In this document: in pieces, positions 35,391 through 44,438 of the stretch
Layout: every line of letters begins with the position of its first letter
Position numbering within the stretch: the first letter of the stretch is position 1
Source: G965276675 sp965276675
GTDB taxonomy: Bacteria; Acidobacteriota; Terriglobia; Terriglobales; Acidobacteriaceae
Length of the DNA stretch: 64,000 nt
Direction of reading: 5' to 3'
NCBI GenBank assembly: GCA_965276675.1
Contig: OZ255624.1
Coordinates: 4,216,001-4,280,000, forward strand
Position numbers and translations under genes: made by a program
Notes under the pieces: generated by a model
The model's input: the letters and a program-made list of their open reading frames with translations, nothing else
The model's database searches: none
What the model was told of the DNA's origin: nothing

Positions 35391-36455
35391 TCAATCGATC
35401 TTGATCTTACGCAGCAGCTTAAAATCCGAAAGCATTTTGCCCGTGCCAAGGACCACGGATGCCAATGGGTCGTCGGCAATGGAAACCGGCAGCCCCGTCT
35501 CCTCGCGGATGCGCTTGTCGAGGTTCTTGATCAGCGCCCCACCACCGGTCAGCACGATGCCTCGGTCGCTGATGTCGGCGGAGAGCTCGGGCGGCGTCCG
35601 CTCAAGCGCAACCCGGATCGCATTCAGGATCACCGCCACGCTTTCGGTCAACGCCTCGCGGATCTCCGAATCGTCGATGGTGATGGTCTTGGGCACGCCC
35701 TCGATCAGATTGCGTCCCTTGATCTCCAGCGTCAGCGGCTTTTCCAGCGGGTACGCCGAACCAATCTCAATCTTGATCTGCTCCGCCGTGCGTTCGCCGA
35801 TCAGCAGGTTGTACTTGCGCTTGAGATAGTTCATGATGGCCTCGTCCATCTGGTTGCCGGCCATGCGCACCGAACGCGAGTAGACGATGCCCGAGAGCGA
35901 GATCACCGCAATGTCTGTCGTCCCACCGCCAATATCGACCACCATGTTGCCGCTCGGCTCGGTAATCGGCAGCCCCGCCCCGATCGCCGCTACCATCGCC
36001 TGCTCCACCAGAAAGACCTCGCTGGCCTTGGCGCGATAAGCCGAGTCTTCGACGGCCCGCTTCTCCACCTGCGTAATCTCAGAGGGCACGCCGATCACGA
36101 TCCTCGGATGCACCAGCATCTTGCGGTTATGCGCCTTCTGGATAAAGTAGTTCAGCATCTTTTCGGTGACCTTGAAATCGGCGATCACCCCGTCTTTCAT
36201 CGGCTTGATAGCGACAATGTTTCCCGGTGTGCGGCCCAGCATCTCCTTGGCCTCTTTGCCAACAGCCTCTACCTCCCCGGTATTCTTGTTCATCGCGACA
36301 ATGGACGGCTCGTTCACCACGATGCCCTTACCGCGGGCGTACACCAGCGTGTTGGCTGTACCTAAGTCAATGGCGAGGTCAGAGGAGAAGACGCTAAAGA
36401 GCGACCGCATCCCGTGCGAACGCGAAGAACGCGAATGGAAACCGTTATCTGCCAT
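35391..36455 (-). CDS. mreB: Rod-shape-determining actin homolog MreB
   Basis: A 354-residue bacterial actin that forms membrane-associated filaments directing lateral wall synthesis. Phosphate-binding loop DLGTANTLVYARGKG, the segment VNEPSIVAMN, the second loop VDIGGGTTDIAVIS, and the adenosine motif LTGGGALIKNLD are all present. The frame begins at 36536, but ATG 36455 gives a product with about 15 residues before the core (MRSLFSVFSSDLAID), closer to other MreB proteins. The first gene of the mre-mrd operon. Confidence 0.96.
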   Translation of the reverse strand: MADNGFHSRSSRSHGMRSLFSVFSSDLAIDLGTANTLVYARGKGIVVNEPSIVAMNKNTGEVEAVGKEAKEMLGRTPGNIVAIKPMKDGVIADFKVTEKMLNYFIQKAHNRKMLVHPRIVIGVPSEITQVEKRAVEDSAYRAKASEVFLVEQAMVAAIGAGLPITEPSGNMVVDIGGGTTDIAVISLSGIVYSRSVRMAGNQMDEAIMNYLKRKYNLLIGERTAEQIKIEIGSAYPLEKPLTLEIKGRNLIEGVPKTITIDDSEIREALTESVAVILNAIRVALERTPPELSADISDRGIVLTGGGALIKNLDKRIREETGLPVSIADDPLASVVLGTGKMLSDFKLLRKIKID

Positions 36456-36673
36456 CGCAGCTAAGGAGCTCTTTCCCAGAAAAGATGATTCTTTGGTAAT
36501 TGTAAGGCCGATTACGTTCACGCGCATATGCCACAAAGGTGGCCCCCTCGGATGTCAACCCTCCTGAACAACTTTGTAATGACGAATCTGCCGGGTGTTC
36601 CCATCTTGGGACGATTCCACACAAACCCGTCTCCGCAACAACCCATACTTCACTCTCCGAATCCTAAAAAAGT

Positions 36674-36685
36674 GAACGGTCGTTC
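36674..36685 (+). promoter_or_regulatory. Candidate TetR operator upstream of the monooxygenase
   Basis: GAACG-GT-CGTTC, two 5-bp inverted arms around two bases, 24 bases before the monooxygenase start. Such spaced GAACG/CGTTC palindromes are typical TetR-family operators, and a TetR gene is coupled to the same operon, so autorepression is likely. Not proven. Confidence 0.55.
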
Positions 36686-36708
36686 GTAAAACCGAGAAAT
36701 TAGATGGG

Positions 36709-38253
36709 ATGAGTATGAGTGACGTGGCTCTTATCGTCGGGGCGGGGCCTACCGGCTTGGCCCTTGCCATCGAGCTAACACTGCGGCAGATGCCGGTGCG
36801 TTTGATCGATAGATCCGACCACCCCGCACGCTGGTCGCAGGCATTGGTGGTCCAGGCGCGCACCCTGGAGCAGTTCGAGCGCTACGGGATCGCGAAGCAG
36901 GCAGTTGACTCTGGACGGAAGATCCGGGAGGCGCGGTTGTTTCACGCCGGCCGTAGGATCCTGCGTTTCTCCTTTGACCGCATCCCTGGCCGTTATCCCT
37001 ATGTGCTGTTTCTGCCCCAGAATGAGACCGAAGCACTCCTTATTACACATCTCGAGTCACTGGGCGTGACCGTGGAGCGCGGTGTGGAGTTGACCGCTCT
37101 CTCGCAGGACAGTGGGGGTGTTCAGGCAGTTCTGAGAAAGAAGGACGGCACGGAGGAGCGCGGCAGCTTCCGCTGGTTGGCCGGTTGCGATGGCGCGCAT
37201 AGCACGGTTCGGGAGCAGCTCAAAGTCCCCTTCATCGGAGACACCGTGGGTTTGCACTTCTTTTTGGGGGATGTCGCGGTCTCCGGTCCCGATGTAACGG
37301 AAGACGAGATCTCGATTCACCTCCGGCACGGCGACGTCCTGTTCATGGCCCAACTCACGGAGACGCTGCACCGCCTGATCGTGGCCAACCATGCGGAGCA
37401 AGGGGCCTCTGCAGACCGCGAACCGACACTCGAGGATTTCCAAAAGGCCGTGGACAGCTACGGCTTGCGCATCCGGGTTGAATCCGTGAACTGGAAGGCG
37501 CCCTTCCATATCAACCAGCGCAAGGCAGAGCACTACCGGGTAGGAAATACCTTTCTGGCGGGAGATGCCTCGCATATTCACTCCCCGGTGGCTGGCCAAG
37601 GCATGAACACTGGTATCCAGGATGCGGCCAACCTGGGGTGGAAGCTCGCTGCAGTCGCCCAGGGCGCTCCCGAGCGCCTCCTGGACAGCTATGAAGAGGA
37701 GCGCGGGAAGGTGGGCGATCAGTTGCTGCGTAGAACCTCCGGTGGCCTGGAAGCGGCTGTCACCGCCAATCCGGTGCTGGAGCTGCTGCGCGATGTTGCT
37801 GGTTCGGTGGCCTCCCACCTGCCCATGGTGCAGGACGCGGCGGTGGGATTCGTCTCTGAGACAGCCATTACCTACCGCGGCTCCTCGATTGCCGAAGACC
37901 ATGCCGGCCGGGGCGCGATCCATGCCGGGGACCGCGTGCCTAATCCTGACGTGCTGCTCCCGGACGGCGAACGGGTCCGGTTGCTGGATGGACTGCGCAG
38001 TGGGCAGCCGCTCCTGCTCACGTACGGTTGCAAGGACTCCGTTGCCATCGAGGCGGCCGCACCGGGAATGCGTCCTTTGCATTTGGATCGGAGTGGCGAT
38101 GAATCAGCTGAAGTTCGCGAGATTTTCGGCGATGGTGCTTCGATTCTTCTGGTGCGCCCCGACGGCTACCTCGGATTTCGCGGGAGCGACCGGCACACCG
38201 AGCAACTCGGCGCGTATGCACAACGGATGGGATTCGCTTCTAAGCGAGAATGA
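36709..38253 (+). CDS. FAD-dependent aromatic hydroxylase / monooxygenase
   Basis: A 514-residue class A flavoprotein monooxygenase of the PheA/TfdB/phenol hydroxylase-like group, which inserts an oxygen atom into an aromatic substrate using NAD(P)H and FAD. The N-terminal ADP-binding motif is VGAGPTGLALAIEL (residues 10-23), the DG motif is in LAGCDGAHSTVR, and the FAD-ribityl motif GDASHIHSPVAGQGMNTGIQD is intact. A C-terminal thioredoxin-like domain is suggested by the last ~130 residues. Start ATG 36709 or 36715. The stop overlaps the TetR gene as ATGA, so the regulator is co-expressed. The substrate is unknown. Confidence 0.88.
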   Translation: MSMSDVALIVGAGPTGLALAIELTLRQMPVRLIDRSDHPARWSQALVVQARTLEQFERYGIAKQAVDSGRKIREARLFHAGRRILRFSFDRIPGRYPYVLFLPQNETEALLITHLESLGVTVERGVELTALSQDSGGVQAVLRKKDGTEERGSFRWLAGCDGAHSTVREQLKVPFIGDTVGLHFFLGDVAVSGPDVTEDEISIHLRHGDVLFMAQLTETLHRLIVANHAEQGASADREPTLEDFQKAVDSYGLRIRVESVNWKAPFHINQRKAEHYRVGNTFLAGDASHIHSPVAGQGMNTGIQDAANLGWKLAAVAQGAPERLLDSYEEERGKVGDQLLRRTSGGLEAAVTANPVLELLRDVAGSVASHLPMVQDAAVGFVSETAITYRGSSIAEDHAGRGAIHAGDRVPNPDVLLPDGERVRLLDGLRSGQPLLLTYGCKDSVAIEAAAPGMRPLHLDRSGDESAEVREIFGDGASILLVRPDGYLGFRGSDRHTEQLGAYAQRMGFASKRE

Positions 38254-38873
38254 CGGCGAGGATGATGGAAGCCAATCCCTCCAAGGCCCGGCAACGATTG
38301 CTCGACGCGGCGCTGGCCGAGTTTGCGAAGAATGGCTTTGCCGGCGCTTCCATTCGCACCATGACCCGCGCGTTGGGCCTGCGTGAGAGCGCCTTTTACG
38401 CACACTTCCCAAGCAAGCAGGCTATCTATGACGAGCTCTTCGCCGAGGGTGGCCCCGCTGTGGTGGCGCGGTGGTCAGAGGAGGTGTCACCTGATGCGCC
38501 CCCGGCGGGGACATTGGAGGAGCTTGCAGGGCACGTCATGGAGGCCTGGAGAGCGCCGCGAGCGCGAGCGCTCGCCAGCGTGGTGCTGCGCGAGGTCTTT
38601 GCAGGAAACAGCGACAAGCGAACCGCGCTGCTGGCCGGGATTGAGGAGGCACTGACCGGCCTGGAGAGGTTGTTCCAACACTGGCAAAGCAAGGGCGCGA
38701 TCCGGGAAGATGTCCTGCCGCGCCATCTGGCATTTGAGTTTGTAGCGCCTCTTGTGCTGACGCGCTTCCTCTACTACAACCAGGCGGCCACGCACGACGA
38801 CATCGCTCAAGGGTTGCGCCGGGTGGCGCAGCATGTGGCGGCTTTTATCCGCATGACCGGTGCTCAGAGATAA
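38250..38873 (+). CDS. TetR-family transcriptional regulator
   Basis: A 207-residue repressor. Residues 10-57 form the DNA-binding helix-turn-helix domain (RQRLLDAALAEFAKNGFAGASIRTM, then RESAFYAHFPSKQAIYDELF); the rest is the helical ligand domain. It overlaps the monooxygenase by four bases and probably responds to its substrate or product. A palindromic site at 36674 ahead of the operon is a plausible target. Confidence 0.92.
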   Translation: MTARMMEANPSKARQRLLDAALAEFAKNGFAGASIRTMTRALGLRESAFYAHFPSKQAIYDELFAEGGPAVVARWSEEVSPDAPPAGTLEELAGHVMEAWRAPRARALASVVLREVFAGNSDKRTALLAGIEEALTGLERLFQHWQSKGAIREDVLPRHLAFEFVAPLVLTRFLYYNQAATHDDIAQGLRRVAQHVAAFIRMTGAQR

Positions 38874-38941
38874 CGACGGGTGAGTGGTGACGATGGGAAG
38901 ACGGAGGCATATCCACTCAGGTCTATGCTTGAGACAACGCT

Positions 38942-39607
38942 ATGTCCGAGTTTGCCCAGATCGAGGCTGAGCTTCCGAAGGCTGCCACATGCGCTCCCAA
39001 GCGGCACTCGAACACGGTCCTGTGGCTGCAAGCAATCACGCTGGCGTGGATGCTCGTCGAGTGCGGCGTGTCGCTGTATGCCGCGGCGGCCGCACACAGC
39101 CCCGCGCTGCTGGCCTTCGGCGCCGACAGCTTGGTGGAGCTATTATCGGCAAGCGTCGTCCTCCTCCAGTTTATGCCCCGGACTGGAATCAGGCCCCCGA
39201 TCGAGCTCTCCATCTCCGCACGAAACGCCGGTCGCGCTGCGGCGGTGCTCTTATACGTCCTCGCCTTTGTGGTCTCCGCGACGGCGGTCGCTTCGCTGGC
39301 TCTGCGCCTGCGGCCCGAGGCAAGTTGCGTGGGCATTGGCATCACGGTCGCGGCCCTGATCGCCATGCCGATCCTAGCCAGGCTGAAGCGCCGGGAGGCG
39401 CACCGGAGCAACAACGCCGCCCTGGCAGCCGACGCAGTGCAATCCGCCACGTGCGCCTACCTGGCCCTGATTACTCTCCTTGGCCTAGCGGTGAACGCAG
39501 CATTCGGTATTGCATGGTTCGATTCGCTGGCCGCGCTCGTTGCGATACCACTGTTGCTCAAGGAAGGCCGGGCGGCCTGGCAGGGGCAGACTTGCGGCTG
39601 CTGCTGA
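38942..39607 (+). CDS. Cation-diffusion-facilitator-like membrane protein
   Basis: A 221-residue membrane protein with six hydrophobic segments that resembles the transmembrane half of CDF metal transporters. The typical metal-site helices appear as FGADSLVELLSASVV and ALAADAVQSATCAYLALI. The usual C-terminal cytoplasmic domain is absent, and the chain ends with a GCC tail (QTCGCC). Such short members occur near metal-related genes in other bacteria; here the neighbours offer no hint. Which ion is moved, if any, cannot be told. The ATG lacks a clear ribosome site. Confidence 0.75.
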   Translation: MSEFAQIEAELPKAATCAPKRHSNTVLWLQAITLAWMLVECGVSLYAAAAAHSPALLAFGADSLVELLSASVVLLQFMPRTGIRPPIELSISARNAGRAAAVLLYVLAFVVSATAVASLALRLRPEASCVGIGITVAALIAMPILARLKRREAHRSNNAALAADAVQSATCAYLALITLLGLAVNAAFGIAWFDSLAALVAIPLLLKEGRAAWQGQTCGCC

Positions 39608-39636
39608 ATGTAAGTACCTGGGGGCAGAAGAAAAGT

Positions 39637-39670
39637 GGCCCACCGCAGGAAGGTTGTCCGGCGGTGGGCC
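39637..39670 (+). terminator. Stem-loop after the CDF-like gene
   Basis: A perfect 10-bp stem GGCCCACCGC with GCGGTGGGCC, 14-base loop, followed by TGTTCG. The T-run is weak, so this is a probable rather than certain terminator. Confidence 0.6.
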
Positions 39671-39759
39671 TGTTCGTATCACCAAGGACGGGAACGGGGC
39701 ATACTATTTTTGGCCTTTGGTGTGACCTCTACAAGCACACACGAAATGTTACGGACGGT

Positions 39760-40773
39760 TCATACTTCGCGCTGGGCGGCATCAGCGGCCGATGCGAGTT
39801 GGATGGCATTATCGAAAAACTGCAGAGTTTGTCCTTTGAACAGCCCTGATTTTGTGAGCATGTTCACCAGGTTGATTGCTCCTGCCTTTGCTTTCGAACG
39901 CGGTCGAACCACCGAAACATCCGGCAGGTCACGACTTAGGAACGGGCATGGTGTGGGGAAGATTCCTTCGCTGTACTGTCTGTCGTTCCGCAGGTCCGGG
40001 AAGGTCAGTCCGTCTACGGATACGCCGGGAAGGGTTTCCAAAGATTTATGAAATCCAGTGAAATGGATAGCCTCCACCGGCAGGATGGAAGCGAGGGTGG
40101 CCAGCACATCCAGACTTGTAGCTTTCGTAATGAAATAGTCATACAAGCTGGCGCCCGCCTGTTCAATGGAAGGCGAGTGGAAGGTAGCAGTATTCGCGAT
40201 GGCCTGAAACTCCAGGTCACTCAGGTTATCCGTAGTTGGGATTCCTGGACGGTCTACAATCTTGACCAACTGAACAGGCTTGGCGCCGAAATCAGGGTTG
40301 CTGGGAGTTCGATACTTTGTATACCAACTTGTATCGACTGAGAGGCTCGTAAGGTTTGCGAGATGGCCCTTCTGATCCGCGCCTGTAACCTGCGGCATGG
40401 GAATCGTCCGGAATGCGTCCAGATTGGTCGGCTGCTCGCCGTATTTCTTTAGAACCGCATTGATGAAGAATCCGTGGCTGTGCTCATCCCGCTGGATATC
40501 GACGTTATAGCGCACAAGCGACGGATCGATGTTCTTCAAGGCGCGATTAAATCCTGGATTATTAACCGCCAAAAGAGAGTACTGCCCCCATAGATCATCT
40601 TCGACTAATTCGACTGCGGCCAGGAATTTCAAAATGGCTATGTCGCCGCTACTTAGAGCGCCATCAGTCCGCTCTGCACGTGCTTGTCCTCTGAAAAGGC
40701 CTGCACCTACTGTTGCAATGCCCGCTGTGATACCGCCTTGCAGAAATGACCGGCGGTTCCGTAATTCATTCAC
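39760..40773 (-). CDS. Tat-exported ferritin-like protein
   Basis: A 337-residue protein starting with a twin-arginine signal (NRRSFLQGG) and a hydrophobic core up to the cleavage region near ARAERT. The mature part has the four-helix carboxylate pattern of ferritin-like proteins: ELVEDDLWGQY (E55, E58), RDEHSHGF (E97, H98) and, in the C-terminal half, VEAIHFTGF. It may hold a di-iron or other metal centre in the periplasm. The start is GTG 40773, because an AGGAGG lies seven bases upstream and ATG 40769 is out of frame. It is transcribed toward the CDF-like gene. The role is unknown. Confidence 0.8.
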   Translation of the reverse strand: MNELRNRRSFLQGGITAGIATVGAGLFRGQARAERTDGALSSGDIAILKFLAAVELVEDDLWGQYSLLAVNNPGFNRALKNIDPSLVRYNVDIQRDEHSHGFFINAVLKKYGEQPTNLDAFRTIPMPQVTGADQKGHLANLTSLSVDTSWYTKYRTPSNPDFGAKPVQLVKIVDRPGIPTTDNLSDLEFQAIANTATFHSPSIEQAGASLYDYFITKATSLDVLATLASILPVEAIHFTGFHKSLETLPGVSVDGLTFPDLRNDRQYSEGIFPTPCPFLSRDLPDVSVVRPRSKAKAGAINLVNMLTKSGLFKGQTLQFFDNAIQLASAADAAQREV

Positions 40774-41069
40774 TTGAGTCCTCCTGAAACAACACGAACA
40801 GCTGAGTAGATGCCGTCCTAAGCCGATTCGGCAAAACCTGCAAAGTTAATTCATGCAATCCAGTTTTGGCTTGCGCCCGACTGGAGAATTAGGTCAGATT
40901 TACTGTTATCGCAAAGAAAACTACTCGCCGCTAACGTCCAATTCACTAACAAACTCGTATGCGAAATTCCTCGGAGACCCACGCCGAAGAAAGTGGTTCG
41001 CTGGTCATGCAACTGGCCGCTCAGCTATGCTCATCTGTTTGGGCAAAGAGAGTGTGAGGGACGCGCAAC

Positions 41070-42563
41070 GTGGCAGTGAAGACGTACAACAACCTGATTG
41101 GTGGTAAGTGGGTGCCGGCCCGGAGCGGGCAGACGTTTGAGAACTTGAACCCGGCGGATACCCGGGATGTAGTCGGCGTCTTTCCGGCGTCGGATGCAGC
41201 GGATATTGACGACGCGGTAAATGCGGCGGCCAGGGCCTTTGAGAGCTGGCGGCTGGTGCCGGCGCCCAAACGGGCCGAAATTCTGTACCGCACCGGCGAG
41301 CTGCTGCTGAAGCGCAAGGAAGAGTTTGCCCGCGAGATGACGCGCGAGATGGGCAAGGTGCTGAGCGAGACGCGCGGCGATGTGCAGGAGGCGATCGACA
41401 CGGCTTACTACATGGCCGGCGAGGGGCGACGGCTCTTCGGCCAGACCACGCCGGCCGAGCTGCGGGACAAGTTTGCCATGTCCGTGCGTATGCCGGTGGG
41501 GGTAATCGGCATGATCGCGCCCTGGAATTTTCCGATGGCGATCCCGTCGTGGAAGCTCTTTCCGGCGCTGGTCTGCGGCAATACCTGCGTCTTCAAGCCG
41601 GCCGAGGATACGCCGCTCTCGACCTATCACCTGGTCGAGATTCTGATGGAGGCGGGCCTGCCCGAGGGCGTGGTGAATATTGTGACCGGCTTTGGTCCGG
41701 AGACGGGGGCGCCGCTGGTGGAGCACCCCAAGGTGCGCGCGATCTCCTTCACTGGGTCGAGCGAGGTGGGCCGCATGGTGGGTCAGGCAGCTGCGGGGCA
41801 TTTCAAGCCGTGTTCGCTTGAGATGGGCGGCAAAAACGCCATGATCGTGCTCGAAGATGCGAACCTGGACCTGGCGTTGGACGGCGCGGTCTGGGGCTCC
41901 TTCGGGACGACGGGGCAGCGCTGCACAGCGACCAGCCGCATCATCGTGGATAAAAGGATTGCCAGCGAGTTCACGGCCCGGCTGGCGGAGCGGGCGAAGA
42001 AGCTGCGCGTGGGCAATGGGCTGCAGGAGGGCATGGAGATGGGGCCGCAGGTAAACCGGCAGCAGATCGAGACCTCCGAGCGTTATTGCAAGGTGGCACA
42101 GGCAGAGGGGGCGGAGCTGGTGACTGGCGGGGTGCGGCTCAGTTCGAATGGGCATGCGAATGGGCACTTCTTTGCGCCGACGGTCTTTGACAAGGTGCGT
42201 CCGGAGATGCGGATCGCCCAGGAGGAGGTCTTCGGTCCTGTGGTGAGCCTGATCGAGTGCGATGGTGCGGAGGATGCGATCCGGATTGCGAACGGGATCC
42301 AGTATGGGCTTTCAACCGCGCTCTACTCACGCGATGTGAACAAGGCCTTTCGCGCGATGCGCGATCTCGAGGCTGGGATCACGTACATCAACGCGCCGAC
42401 CATCGGGGCCGAGGTGCATCTGCCCTTTGGCGGCGTGAAGCAGACAGGCAATGGGCACCGCGAGGGCGGCACCGGCGCGCTGGACTTCTATACGACTTGG
42501 AAGTCGGTGTATGTGGATTATTCCGATAAGCTGCAGCGTGCGCAGATCGATACGGGGGAGTGA
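41070..42563 (+). CDS. NAD(P)-dependent aldehyde dehydrogenase
   Basis: A 497-residue ALDH-superfamily enzyme that oxidises an aldehyde to its acid. The substrate-binding and NAD regions are intact: PWNFPMAIP, GNTCVFKPAEDTP, FTGSSEVGR, the general base in LEMGGKN (E251), the nucleophile in GQRCTATSR (C285) and the C-terminal PFGGVKQTGNGHREGG. That last motif and the overall shape fit the semialdehyde-dehydrogenase group (for instance alpha-ketoglutaric or aminoadipic semialdehyde), but the specific aldehyde cannot be assigned. The GTG start is used. It is unlike the carotenoid ALDH at 6109. Confidence 0.9.
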   Translation: MAVKTYNNLIGGKWVPARSGQTFENLNPADTRDVVGVFPASDAADIDDAVNAAARAFESWRLVPAPKRAEILYRTGELLLKRKEEFAREMTREMGKVLSETRGDVQEAIDTAYYMAGEGRRLFGQTTPAELRDKFAMSVRMPVGVIGMIAPWNFPMAIPSWKLFPALVCGNTCVFKPAEDTPLSTYHLVEILMEAGLPEGVVNIVTGFGPETGAPLVEHPKVRAISFTGSSEVGRMVGQAAAGHFKPCSLEMGGKNAMIVLEDANLDLALDGAVWGSFGTTGQRCTATSRIIVDKRIASEFTARLAERAKKLRVGNGLQEGMEMGPQVNRQQIETSERYCKVAQAEGAELVTGGVRLSSNGHANGHFFAPTVFDKVRPEMRIAQEEVFGPVVSLIECDGAEDAIRIANGIQYGLSTALYSRDVNKAFRAMRDLEAGITYINAPTIGAEVHLPFGGVKQTGNGHREGGTGALDFYTTWKSVYVDYSDKLQRAQIDTGE

Positions 42564-42567
42564 GTGT

Positions 42568-42924
42568 GTGTACGAACTCGACCCAAATCTTGACCTATCG
42601 TTTCTAATCGACTCGACCTTGATTCAAGTTGCGGTTGGGCGATGGCAAATAATATTGCATTTCGATAAGGCATTAAGCATTACCGTCGAGCACTCGCTTT
42701 GTGTCGTCAGCGACAACTATGTGCAAAGCTGGATTCCGGGTGAACCCGAGGCAGCGGTTTGCATTCTACCATTGTTAGGTAAAGCTACTAGCTACTTCGA
42801 GCGTCTTGGAAAGAGTGGATTACGGCTCGGTTTCGGCGAATCTGTTCACCTTGACATATCCGGCGACCGCCAAGCGTTTGAGGCCTATACGATCAGCAGC
42901 CCTGTGGGTACCGTCTTCGTCTAA
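42568..42924 (+). CDS. Orphan protein (118 aa), possibly DUF6188-like
   Basis: A 118-residue cytoplasmic protein with no signal or membrane segment. The GTG start at 42568 has GGGGGAG seven bases upstream, four bases after the ALDH stop. The beta-rich pattern (IQVAVGRWQIILHFD, ALSITVEH) resembles small DUF6188-type proteins, but this is from memory and weak. The DNA is less GC-rich and uses different codons from the genes around it, and the gene sits next to an antitoxin relic, both hints of acquired DNA. No function is assigned. Confidence 0.62.
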   Translation: MYELDPNLDLSFLIDSTLIQVAVGRWQIILHFDKALSITVEHSLCVVSDNYVQSWIPGEPEAAVCILPLLGKATSYFERLGKSGLRLGFGESVHLDISGDRQAFEAYTISSPVGTVFV

Positions 42925-42942
42925 GTTTCGGAGGTGTTAAGA

Positions 42943-43171
42943 ATGCCGCGCGACTTCAATTATTTCTGAGGTGTTGCAACTCCGGAACAGGATCGAGCGA
43001 TCTTGGCTGACTTGCTCTATGCAAGTGTTGAACCCGCGTCGAGCGCCGAAATAGAGGAGGTATGGATGAAAGAAGCGGAGAGGCGACTTGACGAGATAGA
43101 CCGGGGAGAAGTCCAGATTGATTCCCGCCGAACAAATTTTGGAAGACCTGAGAGCAATGCTGCGCCGCTAA
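42943..43171 (+). pseudogene. Frameshifted antitoxin relic (putative addiction-module component, TIGR02574-like)
   Basis: Joining three frames recovers a typical small antitoxin. ATG 42943 has a good GGAGG upstream. The frame 42968-42981 reads EVLQL. After a shift near 42982, frame 42982-43125 reads PEQDRAILADLLYASVEP and later ERRLDEIDRGEVQID. After another shift near 43125, frame 43127-43171 reads AEQILEDLRAMLRR and stops. This matches the RelB-like addiction-module antitoxins that have LPPEERA and a C-terminal helix. A third shift is likely near the start, since ATG 42943 is in the wrong frame for EVLQL. No RelE/ParE toxin follows, so the module looks dead. Confidence 0.75.
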
Positions 43172-43181
43172 GGTACGTCAC

Positions 43182-43218
43182 GGAGTGGAGTTAGGTCGGC
43201 ACGCCCTAGCTCCACTCC
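43182..43218. other. Strong inverted repeat after the antitoxin relic
   Basis: A 14-bp stem (43182-43195 with 43205-43218, one G-T pair) and 9-base loop. No T-tract follows on either strand. Could be a terminator remnant or a folded repeat left by the degraded module. Confidence 0.5.
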
Positions 43219-43308
43219 AGCTACAAACCCAGCGCTACTGGCGCGACCGCGCGCCTGAGGTATGATCATGTGTTTGCCTAAGACCAGTATCCCAGCCCAG
43301 GAGAACAC

Positions 43309-44424
43309 ATGATCATCGGAGTACCGAAAGAGGTTAAGGACCACGAGAGCCGCGTGGGCATTACTCCGGCTGGCGTGAAGGCGCTGACCGAGGCCGGTCA
43401 TAAGGTTCTGGTCGAGACCCAGGCGGGCGAGCTCTCCGCCTTTCCCGATGACGATTATCAGAACGCCGGCGCTGAGATCGTCGGCTCTGCGCATAACGTC
43501 TGGGGCATGGCCGAGATGGTCGTCAAGGTCAAAGAACCTACGGAGAAGGAGTATGGCTTCTTCCGCGACGGGCTGACGCTTTTCACTTATCTGCACCTCG
43601 CGCCGCTGCCCGAGTTGACCGATCAATTGCTGGCGAAGAAGGTCACCGGGATTGCCTATGAGACGATCCGCGACCGCACCGGCGCTCTGCCGCTGCTGAC
43701 GCCGATGTCGGAGGTCGCAGGCCGGATGTCGGTGCAGGTGGGCGCGACATTTCTGGAGAAGGAGCGCGGTGGACGCGGCCTGCTGCTGGGTGGCGTCCCG
43801 GGCGTGCCACCAGCGAATGTCTGCATCATCGGCGGCGGCATTGTAGGTACGAACGCAGCCAAGATCGCGCTTGGCATGGGCGCGAAGGTAACGATTGTCG
43901 ACCTGAACCTTAACCGTCTGCGCGATCTGGACGACATCTTCAATGGCCGCCTATACACGCTGGCCTCGAACTCCTACAACGTGATGCACGCAGTAAAGGA
44001 GGCCGATCTGGTCATCGGTGGGGTGTTGATTCCGGGAGCGGCTGCGCCGAAGATCGTGACTGCGGAGATGGTGTCGAAGATGAAGAAGGGTGCGGTGATC
44101 GTGGATGTGGCGATCGATCAGGGTGGTTGCATCGAGACCGCGCGGCCGACGACGCACAGCGATCCCTCGTACACCGTGAACGGCGTCGTCCACTACTGCG
44201 TGACGAATATGCCGGCAGCGGTGCCCAACACTTCAACGCTCGCGCTGACCAACGCGACCTTCCCGTATGTGTTGAAGTTGGCGCAACTGGGAGCGAAGCA
44301 GGCGATCCTTAAAGACGAAGGTACTGCCGAGGGTGTGAATACCTTCGACGGTTGCCTTACTTACCAGGCGGTAGCACAGGCTCAGAAAAAGCAGTACACC
44401 CCAGTGCGTGACCTGGTGAGCTAG
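43309..44424 (+). CDS. ald: Alanine dehydrogenase
   Basis: A 371-residue NAD enzyme that interconverts L-alanine and pyruvate plus ammonia, used in nitrogen assimilation or alanine catabolism. The start MIIGVPKEVKDHESRVGI is the family N-terminus. The Rossmann segment is IIGGGIVGTNAAKIALGMGA, followed by VDLNLNRLRDLD, and the substrate loop contains ETIRDRTGALPLL. The C-terminal EGVNTFDGCLTYQAVA is also typical. The ATG is preceded by AGGAGAAC. Length equals the family norm. It converges with a lipoprotein gene at a bidirectional terminator. Confidence 0.96.
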   Translation: MIIGVPKEVKDHESRVGITPAGVKALTEAGHKVLVETQAGELSAFPDDDYQNAGAEIVGSAHNVWGMAEMVVKVKEPTEKEYGFFRDGLTLFTYLHLAPLPELTDQLLAKKVTGIAYETIRDRTGALPLLTPMSEVAGRMSVQVGATFLEKERGGRGLLLGGVPGVPPANVCIIGGGIVGTNAAKIALGMGAKVTIVDLNLNRLRDLDDIFNGRLYTLASNSYNVMHAVKEADLVIGGVLIPGAAAPKIVTAEMVSKMKKGAVIVDVAIDQGGCIETARPTTHSDPSYTVNGVVHYCVTNMPAAVPNTSTLALTNATFPYVLKLAQLGAKQAILKDEGTAEGVNTFDGCLTYQAVAQAQKKQYTPVRDLVS

Positions 44425-44438
44425 CTTCGTGGAAAAAC

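Noticed and set aside
40853..41107. 84-residue plus-strand frame upstream of the aldehyde dehydrogenase
   Set aside because: No ribosome site, overlaps the start of the real gene, and reads as random sequence.
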